64,000 bases of DNA, taken from Bacteroides cutis. Lineage in GTDB: Bacteria > Bacteroidota > Bacteroidia > Bacteroidales > Bacteroidaceae. The stretch spans positions 558,001-622,000 of the forward strand of contig NZ_OEST01000001.1 in the NCBI RefSeq assembly GCF_900241005.1, read 5' to 3'. The translations under genes and the position numbers were made by a program. Below are positions 15,633-24,188 of this stretch, piece by piece; within the stretch, counting starts at the first letter, position 1; each line of letters starts with the position of its first letter. Below the pieces are notes generated by a model. That model was not told the DNA's origin. It worked only from the letters and a program-made list of their open reading frames with translations, and made no database searches.

Positions 15633-18290
15633 TTAGTAAATTTTTCGTAGTTTAATACCATTCAAAAAGCTTTTTCCACTTGTTGAATAGAAGCGTATAT
15701 CAATATTATCTCTATCGTTTGTAATATTGTATCTTTTGCGTAATGCATGGAAATATCCGCTTTCGTGACATGGAGAAAGGTTTTCTTCCAATAATTTTCC
15801 ATTGGCATAAATGCTGAATGAGTTTTCACGGTTTTCTTGCTGTCCATCCCGGTCGAGTTGGTAAGCTATTCCGGCATTCTCACGGAATATATCTGTAAAA
15901 AGAAATTCAATTTCGTAAATACCTTTGGGCACATCAAAACGATAACCTTTGATATCATTCCTGAGAGTCTGGAACAAAGGATCGTCGGTAGTGTTTATTA
16001 TTTCTGTCTGAGTACCTTGCTCTTTACCGCCGATATACCCCCAACTTCCTTCTGTATAAGGTTGATCGGGTATCCAAGTCAATTGGCTGTCGTCGGAGGT
16101 GAAGAAACAATTGCTTCCCACGTTGACGGCCAATTCCAGGTTGTGCAGATTGGCCGTATTTAGATTGGCGGGAATGGGGGTAAAGTGTACATTCAAACCA
16201 TCTTGTATCCTGTTTCCTTTGTAGTTGCCTTGTGCAAGTAGGAATGGTCGTTTACTACTGAATGGAACTCCGAATGTAGCAGTATGATTTTGAGTTCTTT
16301 GTTTTCCTATAGATTTACCGTCAATAAAAAGTTCTACTTCCGGTAAATTGGTGTATACTTTCACGGGCAGTATTACAGGAGTATCTCCTCGTTGTATCCC
16401 TGTACGGTAAATCCAATCCCGGCTGGCGATGTGCAGTACAGGAATGTCTTTACGCCAAGTTGCCTGATAATAATAGTATACATCTTTGGGGGTACGGTCT
16501 GCGTAAACCAATCCTTTGTTATTGATGCGCGGCATGGATTCGTCCCGTAGAGCTGATGCAAAATTAATGAAATTCCAATGGGTACCACCGCAGATATAAG
16601 GCGTATTTTCCAGTACAGGAAGATAATGTTCCAGATACATTTGCTGGTATTCGATGCTGAAATCAAATGCACGAGGAAGTAATGAATGGAGGCGTTGGTC
16701 GGAACCGGCACCATATTCACTGATAATCATCGGATGTGTGGGGTAGTTATGATGTTGTTCTGCCAAAAATTTGTCAAAACCATTGAAATTACCCCCATAC
16801 CATCCCTGATATAAATTCCAACCGACTATGTCGGTAATTTTGCTTATTCCTGTCGTATTGTACACATTACTTCCGTGAAATGCCATGGTACTGACGCGGG
16901 TAGTATCTTCTTCTTTCAAAGCTTTCTCCAGACGGTTTGCCAGCGCTAACGTGCGTTCCAGTACAGGTTTTAGCGCTTCTTGGGTTTTATATTTCCGTTG
17001 GGTAACCAATAATATTTCATTCATGTATCCCCATGTAATAATGGAAGGATGATTGTAGTGTTGACGGATCATTTCCCGCAGGTTACGTTCGCAGTTTTCG
17101 GCATAGCCCGGTGTGTCGGGTACAATATCTATCACAGGAATTTCTTCCCAGGCAAGCATACCGAATTTGTCACACATCTCTAATAATGCATCGTCTTGTG
17201 GATAATGAGAGATACGGATGAAATTGGCACCCATTTCTTTCATCAATTGGAAGTCACGACGATGCATTTCATCAGTCAAGGCTACACCGATGGGCTTTTG
17301 ATCCTGGTGGCGGCATATTCCACGTAATTTGTAGGGTTTTCCATTCAGGAAGAAACCTTCATCTCCATCGAAATGGAACCAACGAAAACCGGTATAATGA
17401 TCACTATGGTCCAGGATAGCCTGAGTTTTCCGGTCTCGTAATACGGTCTCTATACGATAGAGATTGGGAGTTTCCGGAGTCCATAGTTGGGGCTGAAGAA
17501 TGGGAGAGGTTTCATTTCTGAAAGTGAAAACTTCTCCACCTTTTAATTTTATCAATTGCTTTTGTGTCTGTGCAAGGCTTCCATCCGGATGATAGACGGT
17601 ATTAATCAATTCGAGTGTTGCTTTTTCTTTGGAGTCGTTCATTATTTCTCCACGTATCTGTATGGTTGCTTTCTCTTCTGATACCTGTGGGGTATTGATA
17701 AAAATACCGTCTGAACCATGATTGGTCAGATTAAAGTGTTGCTTCGGGACAGCAGTGAGCCATACATCCCGATAAATACCTCCGAAGAAAGTGAAATCGG
17801 CAGAAATAGGAGCAATGTCTTGTCTCGCATTGTCTACACGTATGGCAAGTACATTGGAAGAAGTGAAAGATAGATGAGGGGTAAGATCAAATGTACAGGC
17901 AGTGTATCCTCCGGCATGTTCACCTATGTTTTTCCCATTGATATAAATGGTAGCCGCTTTGCTTGCTGCGTCCAGTTTCAGATAAATCTGCTTTCCTTTC
18001 CATGCCTGTGGTAAAGATATCCGGCGGCGATACCAACCTGTGCCTTGGTAGTAATTTTTCTTTGTATAAGCATCTGTATTCCATGTGTGAGGCAGATGTA
18101 TGGATGTCCAGGTATCATCGTTGAAAGTACTGTCTGCAGCAGTTGTACATTCTCCCTGCAAGAACTTCCAGCTGTCATTAATCGTTTTGCTTTCACGTTG
18201 TGCCAAGGCTGTAGATGTACTGAGTAGCATGAAACCGGTGGCCGCAATCCATATTGTAGTAATCTTTTTTCGGATACTTGTTTGTTTCAT
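15633..18290 (-). CDS. GH2 family beta-glucuronidase/beta-galactosidase with C-terminal malectin-like domain
   Basis: This 885-residue secreted enzyme has a signal peptide (1-30, ending ALAQ), a jelly-roll sugar-binding domain, an immunoglobulin-like domain and a TIM barrel. The acid/base is E425 in YMNEI and the nucleophile E525 in ISEYGAG. N590-N-K592, followed by G, occupies the NxK position that binds the carboxylate in beta-glucuronidases, which fits the glucuronate theme of the neighbours; some other GH2 enzymes share a similar string, so this is supportive only. The last 170 or so residues look malectin-like and may bind carbohydrate. It opens the minus-strand enzyme block after a terminator that separates it from susC-susD-lipoprotein. 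Confidence 0.88.
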   Translation of the reverse strand: MKQTSIRKKITTIWIAATGFMLLSTSTALAQRESKTINDSWKFLQGECTTAADSTFNDDTWTSIHLPHTWNTDAYTKKNYYQGTGWYRRRISLPQAWKGKQIYLKLDAASKAATIYINGKNIGEHAGGYTACTFDLTPHLSFTSSNVLAIRVDNARQDIAPISADFTFFGGIYRDVWLTAVPKQHFNLTNHGSDGIFINTPQVSEEKATIQIRGEIMNDSKEKATLELINTVYHPDGSLAQTQKQLIKLKGGEVFTFRNETSPILQPQLWTPETPNLYRIETVLRDRKTQAILDHSDHYTGFRWFHFDGDEGFFLNGKPYKLRGICRHQDQKPIGVALTDEMHRRDFQLMKEMGANFIRISHYPQDDALLEMCDKFGMLAWEEIPVIDIVPDTPGYAENCERNLREMIRQHYNHPSIITWGYMNEILLVTQRKYKTQEALKPVLERTLALANRLEKALKEEDTTRVSTMAFHGSNVYNTTGISKITDIVGWNLYQGWYGGNFNGFDKFLAEQHHNYPTHPMIISEYGAGSDQRLHSLLPRAFDFSIEYQQMYLEHYLPVLENTPYICGGTHWNFINFASALRDESMPRINNKGLVYADRTPKDVYYYYQATWRKDIPVLHIASRDWIYRTGIQRGDTPVILPVKVYTNLPEVELFIDGKSIGKQRTQNHTATFGVPFSSKRPFLLAQGNYKGNRIQDGLNVHFTPIPANLNTANLHNLELAVNVGSNCFFTSDDSQLTWIPDQPYTEGSWGYIGGKEQGTQTEIINTTDDPLFQTLRNDIKGYRFDVPKGIYEIEFLFTDIFRENAGIAYQLDRDGQQENRENSFSIYANGKLLEENLSPCHESGYFHALRKRYNITNDRDNIDIRFYSTSGKSFLNGIKLRKIY

Positions 18291-18348
18291 AATTCTGAGG
18301 CGGCTTTTAATTGTTTTAGTTTATGGAGGTAAAATTAGTGAGAAAAAA

Positions 18349-18384
18349 AGGGACGGAAAAGAATATACTTTAATTTCCGTCCCT
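18349..18384 (-). terminator. Terminator or attenuator after the SusE-position lipoprotein
   Basis: An 11-bp perfect stem, AGGGACGGAAA pairing with TTTCCGTCCCT, encloses a 14-base loop. On the minus strand it is followed by a run of about eight T. It lies between the lipoprotein gene and GH2, so it probably ends or attenuates the susC-susD transcript and keeps downstream enzyme levels lower. Confidence 0.8.
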
Positions 18385-18431
18385 CTAATCCTAAAATTCA
18401 ATTAACCTATTTAATACAAATACCTATGAAA

Positions 18432-18977
18432 TTACTTTATGTTTACTGTAACGTAGTAATTCTCGGTGAAGGCACGTACTTCGTATTCGTTGGTCTTGAC
18501 GATAATAGTACTGCTGACATCGGTTTGATCCATTTTTTTTGTAGGGTCGAAAGTTAAGACCTTTAGTGAACCTGTAGCACCGTTTAAAGCTTTTATATAG
18601 ACGTCTTGGCTACCTTGTTTGGCATTTGGCCAAGTCATACTATAACCGCCATTGTTATCCGGAGACAATACTTTACCATCTTTGTCAACTACTTGATAAT
18701 CGGTACCGAGCACTAACTTGTCAGAGCTGGTGTAATAGGCTACTACAGGACTGTAAGATCGTGTATATGCACTCCAAAAATAAGTAGGAATGGCGATTGT
18801 TTCTCCCTGATTCACGTTATATTTAAGTTCATTTCCACCGGGGAATTTTACGTTACCCAATCCATAGTAATAGATATGTTCCATTTCCGGATTGTTATTA
18901 CCCCAATCATCGTCACCACAGCTGGTGAATAAACCACATGTAGCAACTATCATTAAAAATATCATTAACTTTTTCAT
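18432..18977 (-). CDS. SusE-position surface lipoprotein of unknown family
   Basis: This 181-residue protein has a lipoprotein signal with a cysteine at about residue 20 (LFTSC) followed by an acidic GDDDWGN stretch, which in Bacteroides favours export to the cell surface. The rest is rich in beta structure and aromatic residues and I do not recognise a specific domain. It begins 21 bases after susD, where a SusE/SusF-like surface glycan-binding protein is usually encoded, so binding of the target polysaccharide is the likely role. Position, not sequence, supports this. Confidence 0.75.
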   Translation of the reverse strand: MKKLMIFLMIVATCGLFTSCGDDDWGNNNPEMEHIYYYGLGNVKFPGGNELKYNVNQGETIAIPTYFWSAYTRSYSPVVAYYTSSDKLVLGTDYQVVDKDGKVLSPDNNGGYSMTWPNAKQGSQDVYIKALNGATGSLKVLTFDPTKKMDQTDVSSTIIVKTNEYEVRAFTENYYVTVNIK

Positions 18978-18998
18978 AATTACATTTGTTGTTTGTTA

Positions 18999-20705
18999 TT
19001 ATTCTGCTGCATTTCCCCAATATGGATTCTGTTTGATGTTTCCTCCGGAAGTACCGATTTCATAAGAAGGTATCGGATAGAGATAATCACGTTTGGGATC
19101 AAAACTGCGCGAGTTGGCTTCTTCAATGACATATATATTACCTTCGTCATATACTTTTTCTCCCTTATAATAACCGTTGGCATCGGTTAAACGATCTTTT
19201 ACTACCTCTTCTTTTACAGTACCTTCTGTGTCATCGTAATTGTAAAGAAGACCGAGAACAGCTTTGGGTAACACTTCTTCGGCTGTTTTCCAGCGAATAA
19301 TGTCATCATAGTGCAAACTTTCATCGATAAATTCGACCATACGTTCACGACGGATTTCCTGAAGCATATCCAAACCGTTTGCCTGAACGAAAGCGTTGGT
19401 CAGTTTTACGTCGAAACCTACACGATGACGTACATAGTTAACTGTCTCTTCCAGTTTTTGGTCGCTAATATTTCCGTTATATTCATATAATGCTTCTGCA
19501 TAAGAGAGTAATATTTCGGCATATCGGATAATCATTTTATCGATAGTTCCTTTACTGTTCAGAGACCATTCACTTGCAACCCATCCTTTCTTAATGGCAT
19601 ATCCGTAACCATGTGTCTGATCATCAGTCTTAAATGGTTTATAAGGACCTTTGAAAGCTTCTTCACCCGGAGAGAACAGAGTCATCTTAAGACGCGGATC
19701 ACGATTGGCTGTGATATCGCTGAATTTTGTTTCAGGAACGACCCTTAAAGGTGATTTTTCACGTGGCAAACCATCGCTGTAAAGGAAGTTGTCCAACATG
19801 CTTCGAGTCAAGGCAACACTATTTTCCAGACCACGTACATTGTTATGGGTAACAATACCGGAACTTCCATTCGGCCCATAAATCTTTACGAATACATTTT
19901 CTTTATTGGATGAGCCTTCACCATCAAAACCAAACAGTTTTTCAAAATCCGGATAGAGATCATGCTTCTTTTCCGTATAGATCATAGTTTCTGCTGCGTC
20001 AATGGCTTTTTTCAGGTGAGCTCTATAGTCGCCACCAGGTGTTTGATGATATTTTTTGTGGGTACCTTCATACAGTCCGATACGAACAATCATACCCAAT
20101 GCAGCGGATTGGGAAACACGCCCCCAGTCTTTTTGCATACCATCGGTCTCTTTTGTTGTTTCTTCAATGGTTGGCAAGTGTTTTACTGCAAACTCGAGAT
20201 CTGTATAGCATTGTTGAATGACTGTTTCACGCGGATCACGTCCTTTGACAATATCCGGGTCTGTGGTATTCTCAAATGCTTTTAAGATCAAAGGAACATC
20301 ACCGTATTTCTTTACCAAATCAAAATAGTGATAGGCACGGAAGAAACGGGCTTCAGCGGTCCAACGGTCTTTTACAGCTTGTGAAAAAGAAGTACTTGCT
20401 TCTGTTTTAATAATAATATTGTTACATCTTCCTATCTTATTGTAAGGATCAGTCCAATCACCGGAAGTGCCGGGAACGCTACGGTTACCACTGGAAGTTA
20501 AATCTTGGTTAGGACCAACAAGTTCGTCTGAACGTTTGTCATGAGAAAAACCCGGAAGGTCAATATATAGTCTGTTACAAGCACCTCTCAGGAAAGTTTC
20601 TGATGTCCAGAAGTTATTATCTGCTAAAGATGTTTCCGGTTCTCTGTCCAGTGTGCAACCGGTAACCAGTAGAGCGGATATTAAAAGTGAATATATTTTT
20701 TTCAT
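18999..20705 (-). CDS. SusD-like glycan-binding lipoprotein
   Basis: This 568-residue RagB/SusD family protein has a lipoprotein signal, MKKIYSLLISALLVTGC, with the modified cysteine at residue 17. SusD-type TPR helices recur through the chain, with landmarks such as AEARFFRAYHYFDLVKKYGDVPLIL in the first half and a C-terminal EIRRERMVEF and YPIP segment. It caps the SusC channel encoded 15 bases upstream and helps capture oligosaccharides at the surface. Together with the flanking GH2, lyase-GH88 and uronate genes, it most likely handles fragments of a glucuronic-acid-containing polymer. Confidence 0.94.
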   Translation of the reverse strand: MKKIYSLLISALLVTGCTLDREPETSLADNNFWTSETFLRGACNRLYIDLPGFSHDKRSDELVGPNQDLTSSGNRSVPGTSGDWTDPYNKIGRCNNIIIKTEASTSFSQAVKDRWTAEARFFRAYHYFDLVKKYGDVPLILKAFENTTDPDIVKGRDPRETVIQQCYTDLEFAVKHLPTIEETTKETDGMQKDWGRVSQSAALGMIVRIGLYEGTHKKYHQTPGGDYRAHLKKAIDAAETMIYTEKKHDLYPDFEKLFGFDGEGSSNKENVFVKIYGPNGSSGIVTHNNVRGLENSVALTRSMLDNFLYSDGLPREKSPLRVVPETKFSDITANRDPRLKMTLFSPGEEAFKGPYKPFKTDDQTHGYGYAIKKGWVASEWSLNSKGTIDKMIIRYAEILLSYAEALYEYNGNISDQKLEETVNYVRHRVGFDVKLTNAFVQANGLDMLQEIRRERMVEFIDESLHYDDIIRWKTAEEVLPKAVLGLLYNYDDTEGTVKEEVVKDRLTDANGYYKGEKVYDEGNIYVIEEANSRSFDPKRDYLYPIPSYEIGTSGGNIKQNPYWGNAAE

Positions 20706-20720
20706 AATGTGTCTAATGGT

Positions 20721-23700
20721 TTAGAATGAAACATTTAATCCGACTGTCCAAGTACGGAAGAACGGATAGATACTTCTTTTGGCATCATTACCAATTTCCG
20801 GGTCAAAAACGGAAAGCATATTACTGTGTTCCCAGATGTCTTCACCTGCTACATATACTCTCAGACGGTCAATGTATTTCTTGGATACCGGAACTGTATA
20901 GCCTAATGTCAAATTCTTGAGACGGAAATATGCACCATTCTGTACCCATCTATCTGACGTTTTAAAGTTGAAATCATTTCCTTTGTATTGGTAGATACGC
21001 GGGAAATAAGCATCTTGGTTGTCTTCAGTCCAGTGGTCTTTGTGGATAGTCCACGGCATCTGATAATCTTGCCACAATGGAGCAAATGCTTCCGGGTTGA
21101 TCATAACTTTACGTTTGCCGACACCTTGGAACATGACAGAAATGTCGAAACCTTTCCATTGTGCAGCCAAATTGATACCGTAAAGATAACGACCGTTGGA
21201 ATTACCTAAACAAACCAAATCTCCCGGGTCTTCAGGAGTGGCACCACCTACACCAATTTCATGGTCTGCTTTACCTTGTGCTACGTATTTTACATCACCA
21301 CCACTTATTTTACCATCGTTGAAGGATTTATAGCCCGGATGATCTTTCTTATATTGTTCGTATTCTTCACGGCTTTTCCAGAAACCATCTGTTTCGTATC
21401 CCCAGATCGTATTGATTGAATAACCTTCCAATAATTCTACAGCACCTGCTTTGATTACGCTGGCTCCATTGTATTCTACCAATTTATTATCGCTGTCTGA
21501 AAGATTGAAACTTACTTGATAACTTACATCTTTGATTTTGTCTTTCCAACTGATATTGAAATCCCAACCCCATGTCTTCAATTTACCGATGTTGAGCTTG
21601 GGTACACCGATACCGATTTGATGAGGCAACTGGGGAGATGAAAGCATATCATTGTTGTATTTCCAGTAATATTCAAAACTACCGGTTAAACGATTATTCA
21701 AAAAACCGAAGTCTACACCGATGTTGGTTGTTTCGATAACCTCCCATGTTTTCTCTGTAGAAGGCAGATTGGCTTGATAGTACCATTTTTCACCGTTATA
21801 AGTGGCAGGAGTGTTATCTTGTGTGTCACTGAGTAATGATATATAGTCATAAAGGCCTAACACGGCACCATTACCCAATTGTCCCCAAGAAGCACGAAGT
21901 TTCAGATTACTTACAAAGTCTACGTTGAACCAATCTTCCATATTGACACGCCATGCACCGGAAACTGAAGGGAATGCTCTCCAACGTTTGTCTGGGGCTA
22001 GACGAGAACTTCCGTCATAACGTACATTGGCTTCTAACAGATAGCGTTCTTTATAGTTATAGTTAAGACGGCCGAAATAAGACATCATAGACCATGGCTC
22101 TATATTATCACCTATTACTGTATTGGTTGCTACAGAAGTATCGAAACCACCATTGAAAGAGAAGAAATCATCAGAAATGAGATTTTTGGCAGTTACATCA
22201 ATCTCGTCTTTCCGATAATTTTCGTAAGAAGAACCTGCCAAAATACTGAAATTGTGATTTTTGTCATCTAAATCAAATGAGTAGTTAACGGTAGCTTCTA
22301 ACAAATCGTGAAAATCCGAGTTCTTTTTCTTATAAAGAGAGTTGGGGTCATTAGCTCTACTTCTGACGGTATTTCCAACTCTATCATACCAAAGCAAAGC
22401 ATGCTTTTCATTTACTTCAGAATAGTATCCTGCTTTACGTGATGCACTTAAGTTGATACGTAAACCTTCAACCAAGTCCTTGATTGTCAGGTTTGCTTTT
22501 CCGATGAATGCTTCATATTTTGTTTTCTTTGCCCCACCGTTTTTCATAATGTCAATGGGGTTTACTTGAAGGTCACCATTGTAGATACTACCACTATCAT
22601 CTGGTTCCGGGACATAAATAGCTTGGCGACCACGGCCGGAATAGAGTGCGCCGAATAATGCACCTGCTCCGTAAGAAGATGATTCAACTTCTTTGGATTG
22701 ATATTGAACGTTTACACCTAAATCTATATACTTATTAATAGAGGTATTGATTTTGGCATGTAGATTATAACGGTCATTACTGTCTGGACCATATTTCAAT
22801 AAACCGTTCTTTGTGAAAAAGTTAGCTGACAACATATAGTTGATGGCTTTGCTTCCACCACTGACAGAAAGAGAATGATTTTGTTGAGTAGTGAAGTCTT
22901 TAGTACCTTCCGCAACCCAGTTGGTTGCACCAAAATAATCCCAGCGTCCATTGGATAGCGGACGATAGTTGAAATTCGGGTTACCTACCCAAGATGCTTT
23001 TTCTGCAGTCCATTCAGTTTTACCTGTAGCGGCAAGACGGCTTTGGTCAATGAACGCTTGTTCTTCCCAAGCTGTTAAACGTTCAGGCATATTACCCGGC
23101 GTGTTGAATGAAAAAGAACCGTTATAATTGATCCTGGGCTTACCTTCTACACCGCTTTTTGTAGTGATCAGTACAACACCTGCAGCTGCGCGTGCACCAT
23201 AGATGGCTGCTGAAGCAGCATCTTTTAGTACAGAAATAGACTCAATGTCGTTAGGATTCAATAAGGTCATATCCCCTTCAATACCATCAATCAATACCAG
23301 GGTAGAGGTAGAGTTAACAGATGAGAAACCGCGGATACGCATACCTGATGTCTCACTACCGGGCTGACCGCTACTACGCAATACTGCTACACCGGGAAGT
23401 TCACCCTGTAAAGCTGCAAGGGCATTGGCTGACGGCTTTTCTGCGATTTTCTCACCTTCAATTGCTGATACCGATCCTGAAAGATTTACTTTCTTCTGTA
23501 CACCGTAACCTACTACTACGACTTCTTGCAGAGTTTCGCTGTCTTCTTTCAGTTTAATAACTCCATTGGCAGCAGAAGCTTTTAACTCTACAGTTTGATA
23601 TCCAATATAAGAAAAGACGATCGTTGAGTTATCGGCTACTTTCAGGCTATAATGACCATCCATATCCGTAATAGCTCCATTTGTCGTACCTTTCTCTTGA

Positions 23701-23858
23701 ATGGATACACCAATAAGGCTTTCATTAGTCGCAGCGTCTACCACTTGTCCTTTAATGGTAATGCTGCTTTGGGCAAATGTCCCTAAATTAGAGAGAAAAA
23801 ACATACAGCAGAGGGATAATAGCTGTATTAGTTTCCAAGAAAAAATCTTTCTTCTCAT
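20721..23858 (-). CDS. SusC-like TonB-dependent outer-membrane transporter
   Basis: This 1045-residue protein has a signal peptide ending in TFAQ (about 1-30), a carboxypeptidase-regulatory-like domain (about 34-115), a TonB-box region containing LQEVVVVGYGVQKK, a plug domain (about 130-245) and a 22-strand barrel ending in an aromatic residue. It imports oligosaccharides across the outer membrane using TonB energy, together with the SusD encoded next to it. It is the first gene of the minus-strand PUL operon. Its upstream region has a -7 box, two direct repeats and a palindrome, described separately, and is shared with the divergent regulator gene. Confidence 0.95.
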   Translation of the reverse strand: MRRKIFSWKLIQLLSLCCMFFLSNLGTFAQSSITIKGQVVDAATNESLIGVSIQEKGTTNGAITDMDGHYSLKVADNSTIVFSYIGYQTVELKASAANGVIKLKEDSETLQEVVVVGYGVQKKVNLSGSVSAIEGEKIAEKPSANALAALQGELPGVAVLRSSGQPGSETSGMRIRGFSSVNSTSTLVLIDGIEGDMTLLNPNDIESISVLKDAASAAIYGARAAAGVVLITTKSGVEGKPRINYNGSFSFNTPGNMPERLTAWEEQAFIDQSRLAATGKTEWTAEKASWVGNPNFNYRPLSNGRWDYFGATNWVAEGTKDFTTQQNHSLSVSGGSKAINYMLSANFFTKNGLLKYGPDSNDRYNLHAKINTSINKYIDLGVNVQYQSKEVESSSYGAGALFGALYSGRGRQAIYVPEPDDSGSIYNGDLQVNPIDIMKNGGAKKTKYEAFIGKANLTIKDLVEGLRINLSASRKAGYYSEVNEKHALLWYDRVGNTVRSRANDPNSLYKKKNSDFHDLLEATVNYSFDLDDKNHNFSILAGSSYENYRKDEIDVTAKNLISDDFFSFNGGFDTSVATNTVIGDNIEPWSMMSYFGRLNYNYKERYLLEANVRYDGSSRLAPDKRWRAFPSVSGAWRVNMEDWFNVDFVSNLKLRASWGQLGNGAVLGLYDYISLLSDTQDNTPATYNGEKWYYQANLPSTEKTWEVIETTNIGVDFGFLNNRLTGSFEYYWKYNNDMLSSPQLPHQIGIGVPKLNIGKLKTWGWDFNISWKDKIKDVSYQVSFNLSDSDNKLVEYNGASVIKAGAVELLEGYSINTIWGYETDGFWKSREEYEQYKKDHPGYKSFNDGKISGGDVKYVAQGKADHEIGVGGATPEDPGDLVCLGNSNGRYLYGINLAAQWKGFDISVMFQGVGKRKVMINPEAFAPLWQDYQMPWTIHKDHWTEDNQDAYFPRIYQYKGNDFNFKTSDRWVQNGAYFRLKNLTLGYTVPVSKKYIDRLRVYVAGEDIWEHSNMLSVFDPEIGNDAKRSIYPFFRTWTVGLNVSF

Positions 23859-23886
23859 AATACATAGATTTAATTAATATTAATTT

Positions 23887-23902
23887 TTTCGTTTGAACGA
23901 AA
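23887..23902. repeat. 16-bp dyad beside the susC -7 box
   Basis: TTTCGTT and AACGAAA flank a 2-base centre, giving a perfect inverted repeat. It begins immediately downstream of the minus-strand -7 box of susC, so it overlaps the likely transcription start. It could be an operator or the first hairpin in the leader mRNA. Confidence 0.5.
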
Positions 23903-23910
23903 CAAAAATA
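23903..23910 (-). promoter_or_regulatory. Candidate -7 box for the susC operon
   Basis: The minus strand reads TATTTTTG, matching TAnnTTTG, about 45 bases before the susC start. No TTTG is present near the expected -33 position, which suggests that an activator is needed. Confidence 0.5.
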
Positions 23911-23939
23911 GTCATATTGCATTATAATACTTTATTAAG

Positions 23940-23992
23940 AACTACATCATAACTTTCTCAATCTTTATTTTTAACTACGTCAAAACTTTCTC
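23940..23992. promoter_or_regulatory. Two 20-bp direct repeats upstream of the susC promoter
   Basis: AACTACATCATAACTTTCTC at 23940-23959 and AACTACGTCAAAACTTTCTC at 23973-23992 match at 18 of 20 positions. Their starts are 33 bases apart, three helical turns, so both lie on the same DNA face. They lie directly upstream of the susC core promoter, at about -37 to -90 relative to its expected start, where an activator would contact RNA polymerase. The regulator encoded divergently at 24189 is the obvious candidate to bind them. Confidence 0.65.
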
Positions 23993-24152
23993 CTAAAAAA
24001 AATTAATTTATTGATAAATAATGAATTAGTATATTTATATTGGTACATCTGTATACTGTAAATATTTCTTTTTTAAAAGAACTTTTTGAAGTTCATGAAT
24101 GAACAAATTTGAAAAAAGTATATGGGATGTATGAGATTTAGAGAAAAAAACA
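23993..24152. other. AT-rich remainder of the divergent susC/regulator region
   Basis: Very AT-rich sequence with no open frame of note lies between the direct repeats and the regulator's -7 box. I see no further clear element in it. Confidence 0.5.
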
Positions 24153-24160
24153 TACCTTTG
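24153..24160 (+). promoter_or_regulatory. Candidate -7 box for the PUL regulator gene
   Basis: TACCTTTG matches TAnnTTTG, 28 bases before the regulator's ATG. No TTTG lies at standard -33 spacing. Confidence 0.5.
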
Positions 24161-24188
24161 TTTTTCGTAATTCAATAACTTAACTACT

